Shown here one piece after another: positions 1 to 5,378 of a stretch of 7,846 bases of DNA. Made by a program: the position numbers and the translations under genes. Source of the DNA: Bacteroidota bacterium (GTDB lineage: Bacteria; Bacteroidota; Bacteroidia; Bacteroidales; F082); assembly GCA_023396415.1 (NCBI GenBank), contig JAEWWJ010000092.1, positions 1-7,846 of the forward strand. The letters run 5' to 3'. Position 1 is the stretch's first letter. The number at the start of each line of letters is the position of its first letter. Below the pieces are notes generated by a model. The model was not told the DNA's origin, searched no databases, and was given only the letters and a program-made list of their open reading frames with translations.

Positions 1-144
1 ATATCGGGCAATCAGGTATACAACATACGAAAAAATAAGAAGGAAAAGAAATGTAGCTGATTCAGAAAAAAGAACAGCTTGAGCTTCACGTATATACAAT
101 ACTGAAGCAAGCTCTAAAAAGAACTTATTGACGAATTCGAACAT
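1..144 (-). CDS. N-terminal part of a probable membrane protein, running off the left edge
   Basis: A minus-strand frame opens with ATG at 144-142 and stays open for 48 codons to the first base of the window. An in-frame TAA at 156-154 makes this ATG the first possible start. The visible peptide begins MFEFVNKFFLELASVLYIRE and has a strongly hydrophobic stretch at about residues 29-46 (ATFLFLLIFSYVVYLIA) followed by Arg47, as expected for a membrane helix. It starts 24 bases after the stop of the 234-residue gene on the same strand, so the two are probably co-transcribed. No Shine-Dalgarno sequence is evident, which is usual in Bacteroidota. A short amphipathic lead followed by a first membrane helix is compatible with a small mechanosensitive (MscS-type) channel, but the visible part is far too short to assign a family. 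That the frame is real is moderately supported; its function is unknown. Confidence 0.6.
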   Translation of the reverse strand, partial: MFEFVNKFFLELASVLYIREAQAVLFSESATFLFLLIFSYVVYLIARY

Positions 145-168
145 GATAAAAATTTAGAGCCTCGACAC

Positions 169-873
169 CTACATATATTTGATGGCTTCGAGGTATTTGT
201 TTCTGATAAATCGAAGTTTGGCGGCAGTATATTGTTCATCATAAATACGCACCATATCAACGATTCCCAATTGGTCGTACATGGTGGTGAGGGCCGCATC
301 GAAAGTTTTGTCCTCCACATTGTGCGTGATGTCGGTAGTTATTTTTTCAAATGAACTCCACTTGAGCTTGATAGGAATTTCGATATAAAACATATTTTTC
401 CAGTTTTTATCGGCATAAATACCTTGATCTAAATGTTCAATTTGAAAGTATTTAGTGATGTGAATGATAGAGCTGTATTCAGGAATTTTTCGTTCTTTCA
501 TAAATTCAACCCCTTCTTTTTCAAAGGCTTCCACCAAGTCTCCCACTTGTTCGTATGACAAATGCTTCACACGGATCACTCCGGCAGTTTCGTTAAATAA
601 GGTGATGCGTCCGGGTGCACCGTCAAAAAAATTGGAGAATGTTTCTTTGATGATGCGGATGGCGCGAATAATTTTATCGTCGTCATACACCGATTTAGTT
701 ACCAAAAAAAGTGCTCGGGGATCGGTGCGGTCGGGAACGGTGGTTCCGTTATATCCGGGGAAGGGAAACAATGATTCCAAAACAAGGGCGCTGCTAAAGG
801 TGTTGTGCACTACAGAGGCAATGTTTTCTTTCTTTGAAATGGTGCCTATTGAGGATAAAAATTGGTGTTCCAT
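169..873 (-). CDS. conserved-looking hypothetical protein, 234 residues
   Basis: I do not recognise this protein. It starts with ATG at 873-871 and ends with TAG at 171-169. It has no signal peptide, no membrane helix and no cysteine-rich or nucleotide-binding motif, so it is probably cytoplasmic. Visible landmarks are an aromatic/Gly/Pro patch FPFPGYNG at residues 36-43, PDRTDP at 47-52, a charged helix-like stretch at about 62-80, and an alternating charged C-terminal third ending AAKLRFIRNKYLEAIKYM. The composition is mixed hydrophobic and charged, as in a folded globular protein, and the long frame is far better than any competing frame on the other strand. It lies 69 bases downstream of the methyltransferase gene, with a promoter-like sequence in the gap, and 24 bases upstream of the partial membrane-protein gene. 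It is therefore probably the first gene of its own short transcript. Any function would be a guess. Confidence 0.85.
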   Translation of the reverse strand: MEHQFLSSIGTISKKENIASVVHNTFSSALVLESLFPFPGYNGTTVPDRTDPRALFLVTKSVYDDDKIIRAIRIIKETFSNFFDGAPGRITLFNETAGVIRVKHLSYEQVGDLVEAFEKEGVEFMKERKIPEYSSIIHITKYFQIEHLDQGIYADKNWKNMFYIEIPIKLKWSSFEKITTDITHNVEDKTFDAALTTMYDQLGIVDMVRIYDEQYTAAKLRFIRNKYLEAIKYM

Positions 874-909
874 AGTTTATTTTTATTTAAGTGATCTGTG
901 TTTTAGTTG

Positions 910-942
910 CGAATATACAGAAATCTGTTGCTCTACAACAAA
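910..942 (-). promoter_or_regulatory. candidate Bacteroidota-type promoter for the 234-residue gene
   Basis: Reading the minus strand, TTTG (942-939) is followed after 21 bases by TATATTCG (917-910). The second box is a one-mismatch version of the Bacteroidota -7 consensus TAnnTTTG, and the spacing fits the usual TTTG -33 box. The gene's ATG is 36 bases further on. The -33 box abuts the methyltransferase stop codon and overlaps a hairpin at 923-943, so read-through from the upstream operon is an alternative. This is a motif match only. Confidence 0.35.
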
Positions 943-943
943 T
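923..943 (-). terminator. short hairpin at the end of the four-gene operon, possible weak terminator
   Basis: On the minus strand ATTTGTTG (943-936) pairs with CAACAGAT (930-923) through 8 pairs, one of them G-U, around the 5-base loop TAGAG. It begins at the last base of the methyltransferase TGA stop and is followed by the T-rich TTCTGTATATTC. The stem is AT-rich and there is no clean U-run, so termination would be leaky at best. The same bases contain the promoter-like motif of the next gene. Confidence 0.3.
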
Positions 944-1536
944 CATTTCTTTAAAAAAAGTAAAAATAGCTCGCGCGTCCTACGTGGTTTGATTGAATTA
1001 TGCGCAATTTCAAACACTTTAAAATGAAAATGTTTTTGAAACAACCGCTGATATTCTTCAACAGTTCCGCCAAATGGTGGTTCATCAAAATCAAATTCGT
1101 GATTGAACATCAAACCAACAAGTTTGCCATTTGCTCGCAACAAATCGTAAACTTTCGCTACATATTCGGTTCGTTTGTTGCGAGGGATACTGCTAAAAAA
1201 GGTTTGTTCCACAACCAGATCATAGTGTGCTTGATGGTCAAAAAAATCCTCAAACAAAATGTTAGCTTCAGGAAAATGAGGATGATTTTGCTTAAAAACC
1301 TGCAAAGCTTCGGCACTAAAATCGAGGATAAAAGTGTTTCTGAAACCGGCGTCAAATAGATAGCCTGCCTCCCAACCAAATCCCGCTCCCGGAACGAGGA
1401 TAAACATCTCTTTATCAGTCAATTGATCGAAATATTCTTTCAAGGGCTGAGAAACTGCTCCTAAATCCCAACGGTGATGTCCCTGTCGGTACCTGTCGGT
1501 CCAGAAGGTGGCCGAACCGGTTTTTGATTCTTGCAT
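943..1536 (-). CDS. TPMT-family SAM-dependent methyltransferase
   Basis: This 197-residue protein matches the thiopurine S-methyltransferase family (a class I Rossmann-fold, SAM-dependent methyltransferase), probably cytoplasmic. Landmarks are the family's N-terminal W23-D24-x-G26, the SAM-binding loop VPGAGFG at 48-54, the acidic strand end LDFS at 71-74, EQTFFSSIP at 110-118 (family pattern E.T.F..I.P), and PPFGGTVEEY at 153-162. Length is near that of bacterial members. Bacterial relatives methylate small thiols, halides or tellurium/selenium compounds; the substrate here cannot be read from the sequence. I prefer the ATG at 1536-1534 over the TTG one codon upstream. The ATG overlaps the upstream YciH stop by one base (TGATG), indicating translational coupling, and GGAGG lies three bases before it, though those bases also encode the last YciH residues. 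It is the last gene of the four-gene operon. Confidence 0.88.
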   Translation of the reverse strand: MQESKTGSATFWTDRYRQGHHRWDLGAVSQPLKEYFDQLTDKEMFILVPGAGFGWEAGYLFDAGFRNTFILDFSAEALQVFKQNHPHFPEANILFEDFFDHQAHYDLVVEQTFFSSIPRNKRTEYVAKVYDLLRANGKLVGLMFNHEFDFDEPPFGGTVEEYQRLFQKHFHFKVFEIAHNSIKPRRTRELFLLFLKK

Positions 1537-1868
1537 CAACCTCCAGAAAGTTTTACCTTAAACCCCTGTTTGATAAGGAGTTGAAGAATTTTCTCACGAA
1601 AGTCGCCTTGAATAATAATTTCGCCTTCTTTCACGCTGCCACCTACGCCACAGGCGGTTTTCAACGATTTGCCAATGGCTTCTAAATCGGCTGTTTGCCC
1701 TACAAATCCAGTAACCAAAGTTACTTTTTTGCCGCCTCTTTGCTTCTTGTCGAGCATCACCCGAAGATTTTGTTGCTGGTTGGGCAAAGTAGGCGTTGTG
1801 TTGGTTTGGGCTTCAAAAGGATAGTCGGGATTGGTGGAATAAACGATGCCGTCGCGTTTGGGTTTCAT
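1536..1868 (-). CDS. yciH: YciH/SUI1-family translation initiation factor-like protein
   Basis: This 110-residue protein is a bacterial SUI1/eIF1-like protein. A flexible N-terminus (about residues 1-40, rich in Asn, Thr, Gln and Pro) precedes the SUI1 domain. The domain shows the hallmark basic RGGKKVTLVTG at 44-54, the helix DLEAIGKSLKTACG at 61-74, GGSVKEGEIIIQGD at 76-89, and a final helix/strand REKILQLLIKQGFKVK. Bacterial homologues resemble eukaryotic eIF1, which acts at the small ribosomal subunit during start-codon selection. The bacterial role is less clear and is best described as a ribosome-associated, possibly initiation-fidelity or stress function. The start ATG at 1868-1866 overlaps the TGA of the upstream lipid-kinase gene by four bases (ATGA), and its own stop overlaps the methyltransferase start, so it sits tightly inside the operon. 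Family assignment is confident; the operon link to lipid metabolism has no obvious meaning. Confidence 0.93.
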   Translation of the reverse strand: MKPKRDGIVYSTNPDYPFEAQTNTTPTLPNQQQNLRVMLDKKQRGGKKVTLVTGFVGQTADLEAIGKSLKTACGVGGSVKEGEIIIQGDFREKILQLLIKQGFKVKLSGG

Positions 1869-2851
1869 GGGATCAATTTTTTAAATTCAGAGCGGATAAA
1901 TTGTTGCGTCTTGGCAATGGTTTGTAGAATCAGCTCTGTAGGATTAAAATCTTTATTTTCTTCAGGAATTATAACGTTGAGGCTCAACGGATTCACCTCG
2001 GCAATCAAGTCTTTGGTCAGTTTCACCGGCTCGCCATCCAAGTTCACCACGCGATTTTTTTCACGGATCAGCTGCACCTTGCGGGCTTTGTGAATTTTGA
2101 CATACTTAGACTTATGTATCATCTTCAAAAATAGCAAGTTGAGGATAAGAGGCATTTCAAAAATCGTAGGTTTTTGCACAATGCAAATATCAATCATGCC
2201 ATCGTTGAGACTGGCATCAGGTGCTATGGTAGTGTTGTAACCAAATTGGTTGCTGTTGGCCAAACTGATAAAAAAGGCCTCAGTTTCAATTGTTTGCTCA
2301 TCATCCAAAATCAAGGTATAGCGCTTGGACGTATAGTTGGTAAAATGTGCCGCCACTATTTTAAAATAGGCAAAGAAACCTCTTTGGGGGTCTTTGGCAA
2401 AGTGTTTGGCCACCAAGGCATCAAAACCAACGCCGGCAATGCTTACGAAAACTTGTCCGCTGATGTTCACCGTGTCAATTTTTACCCTATGACCACGATT
2501 GATATTGTGCAGCGCACCTTCAAAATTGATAGGAATATTCAAGTGACGAGCCAATCCGTTTCCCGAGCCGCTGGGCACAATTCCCAGTGTGGCCTTGCTT
2601 TGGATGAGACAACGCGCCACCTCATTGATGGTGCCATCGCCACCTACGGCAACAACGACATCGAAATTCATATCAACAGCTTCATGGGCCAACAAAGAGG
2701 CGTGGCCGGCATATTGTGTGAATGTAATTTCGGAATCGAATTTCGTCTTATCAATAATTTGTTCAACGAAAGAAGGAAACTCTTCCTTGGTGGAATGTCC
2801 GGCAATGGGGTTGACGATGAATCGGATGCGACATTTATTGGATTGACTCAT
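1865..2851 (-). CDS. diacylglycerol kinase-family lipid kinase (YegS/DgkB type)
   Basis: This 328-residue protein carries the DAGK catalytic domain. It opens with RFIVNPIAG at 10-18 and has the ATP-binding VGGDGTINEVAR at 69-80. It then shows PSGSGNGLARHL at 93-104, GVGFDALVA at 140-148, APDASLNDGMID at 210-221 and the catalytic-region LDGEP at 271-275, with D272 and E274 in the positions of DgkB's essential acidic residues. No membrane helix is obvious, so it is a soluble or peripheral kinase using ATP to phosphorylate diacylglycerol or a related lipid. Families close to this one also include sphingoid-base and uncharacterised lipid kinases, so the exact lipid is not certain. It starts with ATG 10 bases after the stop of the LTA-synthase-like gene and ends in a 4-base overlap with yciH. 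Next to an LtaS-like transferase, recycling of the diacylglycerol by-product to phosphatidic acid is a natural inferred role. Confidence 0.93.
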   Translation of the reverse strand: MSQSNKCRIRFIVNPIAGHSTKEEFPSFVEQIIDKTKFDSEITFTQYAGHASLLAHEAVDMNFDVVVAVGGDGTINEVARCLIQSKATLGIVPSGSGNGLARHLNIPINFEGALHNINRGHRVKIDTVNISGQVFVSIAGVGFDALVAKHFAKDPQRGFFAYFKIVAAHFTNYTSKRYTLILDDEQTIETEAFFISLANSNQFGYNTTIAPDASLNDGMIDICIVQKPTIFEMPLILNLLFLKMIHKSKYVKIHKARKVQLIREKNRVVNLDGEPVKLTKDLIAEVNPLSLNVIIPEENKDFNPTELILQTIAKTQQFIRSEFKKLIP

Positions 2852-2861
2852 TACAAATGAC

Positions 2862-4802
2862 CTATTTTACGATTAACGCATTATCAATCAAACGATTATT
2901 ATATTGTTGCAACAGCGCTTTAAAAAACATTTCCTGCTTTTCGGCAGCATTATTCTGTGCTTCGAGCAAATTATTTTTTTGCGTCGGATCGCGAACAAGA
3001 TCATACATCTCAATGGTTTTTTGGTTGCTGAAAAGCACTAAAGTGTCGTTGTGAATCATTTGATAAATGCCACTAAGATAGTTCACTGCAAAAGATTTGC
3101 TGGTAGTATCGAACAGATTATTTCCAAAAGCCACCAAAGGCATTTCAGTTTTGGTGAGTGCAGCCAAAGTGGGCATAATATCAGTATGTTGCGCTATACG
3201 ATTGATGTTCAATCCGTTATCCATTTGCGGAAAATAAAACGCGATGGGAATGCCGTATAAACTCCAATAAGGGATATAATCGCTAAAATGCGACTTTTCA
3301 GGGGTGTGATCGGCAGTGATGACAAACACGGTATTTTTAAACCAAGGCATGGTAGATGCTGTTTGAAAAAACTTCTTCAGCGCATGGTCGGTATAAGAAA
3401 AAGTCGCTTCCATATCATTGGATGCCAATGGGAAAGCATCTTTATATTGATCGGGAAGATGGTAAGGATGATGTGATGATAACGTGAACAAACCAGCGGC
3501 AAAAGGAGGCGTAAAGCCATTCAACTGACGGGCAAAATATTGCAGATAAGGTTCATCATAAATACCCCATTTGCCATCAAAATCTGCATCATTGGCATAC
3601 TCGTTACGACCATAATATTTGTCAAAACCGGCAATCTGCGAAAAGTCGTCAAACCTCATGGTTCCGTTATTGCCACCATGAAAGAAAGCCGTTTGGTAAC
3701 CTTTGCTTTTTAAAATTGTTCCAAGCCCTAAAATATGATTGGCGATAAATGGCGTTGCCTGAAACTCTTTATCCATTAACGACGGAAGGCCCGCCATAAT
3801 AGACGGAAGGGCTTCAATGGAACGTTTACCGTTGGCAAAACCTTTAAAAGTGATGCTTTGTTTCAATAAAGAATCAAGAAAAGGCGTAATTCCTACTTTA
3901 TCAGGATTATAGTATCCGATAAATTCGCGACCCATGCTTTCGATAATAAGAATTACGATATTGGGTGTTTCGGTGGTAAATGGAATTGAATCGGTAAGAT
4001 TGAGTGAAAAAGAAGTGTGAACCGGATTGTAAACGGCCTCGATTTGTTGTTCGTTGAAATAATTCAATTTACTTATAGATTGTTTACCAACGGTTTGCAT
4101 AATCGAAAATGGAGTGTTGATCAAAAGTGAGATATTTTTGCTTTCAGTATAATTGGCCGCATTGATCAAGCTGATGGGTTTGAGTTGCAGTCCACCGCGA
4201 CCAAAAATCACCGCAACTGCGGCAAATCCAATAAAAATCAAACTTTGGGTAATGTACCATCGCAGGGTGACCACCGGAACCGGACTGTGGCTGATAAACC
4301 AAGTCACAACACGAATAAGCAAAAAAACCAATATAAAGAAAATGAGCAACATATACCAAAAATCGGCGAGAAATGTAAAAAGCAACGAGCCGGTATTCTC
4401 TGCTGTATTGCCAAAAAAAGCAAATACTTCCGAGGTGGTACGCTTGGCGATGTAGCGAAAGAAAATCACATCAATCAAATTAAAAAGTAGCGCGACACTG
4501 TTAAATAAGACAAACAAGACATTTGTAATACGCTGATAATAAAAGTTATATCGAAAATGAAAGGGAATTGTCATCAAAGCAATGAAGGGCAAATTGACAA
4601 TGGCGATCACTGCCAAATCATACCTGATGCCTCCCCACATAATGTGGAGCAACTGCCAGATATTGAGATGTGCGAAATTTTCGATGTTAACAAAATAGAA
4701 CAACCAACGCGTGAAACCAAACAAAAGCAACACGGCTGTGAGCCGGATCATCAGCAAAACGGAAAGACTCAATCGGCGAGGAAAAGAAAGATGAATACGC
4801 AT
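2862..4802 (-). CDS. LTA synthase-family membrane protein (sulfatase/alkaline phosphatase fold)
   Basis: This 646-residue protein has about five N-terminal membrane helices (roughly 14-38, 62-81, 93-116, 141-169 and 182-201) and then a large domain predicted outside the cytoplasmic membrane. That domain has the metal-dependent phosphatase/sulfatase fold of LtaS and OpgB. It shows NIVILIIESMG at 281-291 with metal ligand candidate E288, NGKRSIEALPS at 324-334 with S328 at the nucleophile position, and FHGGN at 374-378. It also shows WGIYDE at 412-417, SSHHPY at 442-447 and ITADHTPE at 495-502 with D498/H499 as metal ligands. S. aureus LtaS uses Thr at the nucleophile position; Ser here is the main difference. 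LtaS-type enzymes transfer glycerol-phosphate from phosphatidylglycerol. In a presumed Gram-negative the acceptor may be a periplasmic glycan or lipid, or the enzyme may transfer another phospho-head group. The start ATG follows a perfect -7 box. First gene of the operon. Confidence 0.9.
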   Translation of the reverse strand: MRIHLSFPRRLSLSVLLMIRLTAVLLLFGFTRWLFYFVNIENFAHLNIWQLLHIMWGGIRYDLAVIAIVNLPFIALMTIPFHFRYNFYYQRITNVLFVLFNSVALLFNLIDVIFFRYIAKRTTSEVFAFFGNTAENTGSLLFTFLADFWYMLLIFFILVFLLIRVVTWFISHSPVPVVTLRWYITQSLIFIGFAAVAVIFGRGGLQLKPISLINAANYTESKNISLLINTPFSIMQTVGKQSISKLNYFNEQQIEAVYNPVHTSFSLNLTDSIPFTTETPNIVILIIESMGREFIGYYNPDKVGITPFLDSLLKQSITFKGFANGKRSIEALPSIMAGLPSLMDKEFQATPFIANHILGLGTILKSKGYQTAFFHGGNNGTMRFDDFSQIAGFDKYYGRNEYANDADFDGKWGIYDEPYLQYFARQLNGFTPPFAAGLFTLSSHHPYHLPDQYKDAFPLASNDMEATFSYTDHALKKFFQTASTMPWFKNTVFVITADHTPEKSHFSDYIPYWSLYGIPIAFYFPQMDNGLNINRIAQHTDIMPTLAALTKTEMPLVAFGNNLFDTTSKSFAVNYLSGIYQMIHNDTLVLFSNQKTIEMYDLVRDPTQKNNLLEAQNNAAEKQEMFFKALLQQYNNRLIDNALIVK

Positions 4803-4842
4803 TAGGTTCTATTTTAATAAGCTGTTCGATAATAAGATGTTA

Positions 4843-4850
4843 CAAAATTA
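4843..4850 (-). promoter_or_regulatory. candidate -7 box for the LTA-synthase-like operon
   Basis: On the minus strand TAATTTTG is an exact match to the Bacteroidota TAnnTTTG -7 consensus. The gene's ATG lies 40 bases downstream, leaving a leader of roughly 30-35 bases. No good TTTG lies at 17-23 bases upstream; the nearest is at 4883-4880, 29 bases away, so the -33 element is weak or absent. Confidence 0.4.
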
Positions 4851-4979
4851 TTTTTTGATATAGCTTCCGATGAAGTGACCAAACTTTGGATTAAACAAAA
4901 GAATTGGATGTGGCTTTTACCAAAAATAACAGCATCAATTTTTTGCTTATTTACTATTAACTCATTCAAATACAATTAT

Positions 4980-5036
4980 TTAAATTGGCAAAACTAGATT
5001 TAACAAAAGCCAATTGAAAATCAGCTTTGGTCTCAT
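4980..5036 (-). CDS. possible 18-residue hydrophobic peptide (speculative)
   Basis: ATG at 5036-5034 opens 18 codons ending in TAA at 4982-4980, giving MRPKLIFNWLLLNLVLPI: a basic start followed by an almost wholly hydrophobic run. The -7-like box TATCTTTG (5058-5051) lies 14 bases before the ATG, the same spacing as the -7-like box before the rubredoxin-fusion gene. The 3' half contains the 7-base inverted repeat AATTGGC/GCCAATT (5015-5009 and 4989-4983). In AT-rich DNA a frame this short is easily chance. If real it could be a leader peptide or a small membrane peptide. No homologue is recognised. Confidence 0.15.
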   Translation of the reverse strand: MRPKLIFNWLLLNLVLPI

Positions 5037-5050
5037 TTTTTTACAAGTTG

Positions 5051-5084
5051 CAAAGATAAGCCATACTGGCAAAGGCAAGGCAAA
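5051..5084 (-). promoter_or_regulatory. candidate second minus-strand promoter far upstream of the lipid operon
   Basis: On the minus strand TTTG (5084-5081), a 22-base spacer and TATCTTTG (5058-5051) form a complete match to the TTTG/TAnnTTTG pattern. A start near 5045 would produce either a ~240-base leader for the LTA-synthase-like gene or a short separate RNA carrying the 18-codon frame at 5036. The spacer includes the tandem GGCAA units (TTGCC on this strand). Confidence 0.35.
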
Positions 5085-5113
5085 AGCATCAAAAGAAATG
5101 AATTTTTTAAAAG

Positions 5114-5139
5114 ATGAATGAGCAGCTTATTTCATTCAT
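5114..5139. repeat. perfect 8-base inverted repeat with 10-base loop
   Basis: ATGAATGA (5114-5121) and TCATTCAT (5132-5139) are exact reverse complements around GCAGCTTATT; in RNA a G-U pair could be added at each end of the stem. No T-run follows on either strand, so it is not a standard terminator. It might be an operator-like dyad about 240 bases upstream of the rubredoxin-fusion gene, or chance in AT-rich DNA. Confidence 0.35.
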
Positions 5140-5271
5140 TACGAATGACTTCAATACCAATTCCAAATCGAACTTAGATATCTGACTGAACTTAAAGCAT
5201 GAACACCTAACCTCACAACAAGAAATCGCAATTCATTTAAAAGTGGAAGCTCTCTCATCAGCTTGATTTTC
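5114..5271 (+). pseudogene. possible remnant of a Crp/Fnr-family regulator
   Basis: A single frame gives MNEQLISFITNDFNTNSK from ATG at 5114, a TGA at 5183-5185, and then KHEHLTSQQEIAIHL at 5195-5239. The second piece resembles the first half of a Crp/Fnr helix-turn-helix (LTxxEIAxxL). Shifting by one base there continues as KSGSSLISLIF (5239-5271), resembling the recognition helix pattern with an aligned ISxL. The first piece resembles the N-terminus of short Bacteroidota Crp/Fnr proteins. The ~150 residues of cyclic-nucleotide-binding fold expected between them are absent. This would be an internally deleted, frameshifted gene beside a redox-stress operon. The match was made by eye over very short stretches, so chance similarity is a serious alternative. 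Confidence 0.25.
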
Positions 5272-5336
5272 GTGTCCGATACAACAATAAGTCAGCCATT
5301 TAATTTATAAACATTCTGAATTAAGCTGAGTTGTTG

Positions 5337-5364
5337 TTGCTGTTTATTATGTTCCTTAACTTTA
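5337..5364 (+). promoter_or_regulatory. candidate promoter of the rubredoxin-fusion/rubrerythrin operon
   Basis: TTG (5337-5339, end of a TTGTTGTTG run), a 17-base spacer and TAACTTTA (5357-5364) approximate the Bacteroidota TTTG/TAnnTTTG promoter with one mismatch in the final base of the -7 box. The ATG at 5379 follows 14 bases later, giving a very short leader. This placement argues that the gene begins at 5379 rather than at any upstream codon. Confidence 0.45.
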
Positions 5365-5378
5365 CAAAAAATATACAT

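Larger units (their letters stand above)
4803..5378. other. long AT-rich region between divergent operons
   Basis: About 575 bases without a convincing intact gene. It separates the start of the minus-strand lipid operon from the start of the plus-strand rubredoxin/rubrerythrin operon, so it must hold both promoters. It also contains three tandem GGCAA units (5068-5085), inverted repeats at 4983-5015 and 5114-5139, two overlapping 18-codon minus-strand frames, and a plus-strand stretch that resembles pieces of a Crp/Fnr regulator. Several frames of 40-53 codons are open on both strands but lack convincing starts. It reads as regulatory DNA plus possible gene debris. Confidence 0.6.

Noticed and set aside
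64..113. Terminator-like hairpin on the minus strand (AGCTTGCTTCA pairing with TGAAGCTCAAGCT, then GTTCTTTTTTC) just after the 234-residue gene.
   Set aside because: It lies inside the open frame that starts at 144 and reads well as a membrane protein. The stem has a two-base bulge and a 14-base loop, so coding sequence is the better explanation, though it could still cause some attenuation.
464..1027. 187-codon plus-strand frame.
   Set aside because: It lies antisense to the 234-residue gene and the methyltransferase end, has low-complexity Ser/Lys-rich composition and no family features. It is a shadow frame.
1537..1539. TTG one codon before the methyltransferase ATG as its start.
   Set aside because: The ATG immediately downstream forms a standard TGATG overlap with the yciH stop and is the stronger initiator; the TTG would leave no space from the GGAGG.
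2174..2860. 228-codon plus-strand frame opposite the lipid kinase.
   Set aside because: The minus strand carries unmistakable DAGK motifs throughout; the antisense frame is open only because of codon bias in the real gene.
5247..5264. AAGCT/AGCTT inverted repeat as a terminator.
   Set aside because: The stem is only five bases and no T-run follows; chance is sufficient.
5331..5378. TTG start extending the HMW rubredoxin by 16 residues.
   Set aside because: The added residues are not like the family, whose members begin close to the FMN-binding barrel, and a promoter-like sequence occupies this stretch. ATG at 5379 is preferred.
4803..5378. Degenerate insertion sequence or CRISPR in the long intergenic region.
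   Set aside because: No terminal inverted repeats, target duplications, transposase motifs or regularly spaced repeats are visible.
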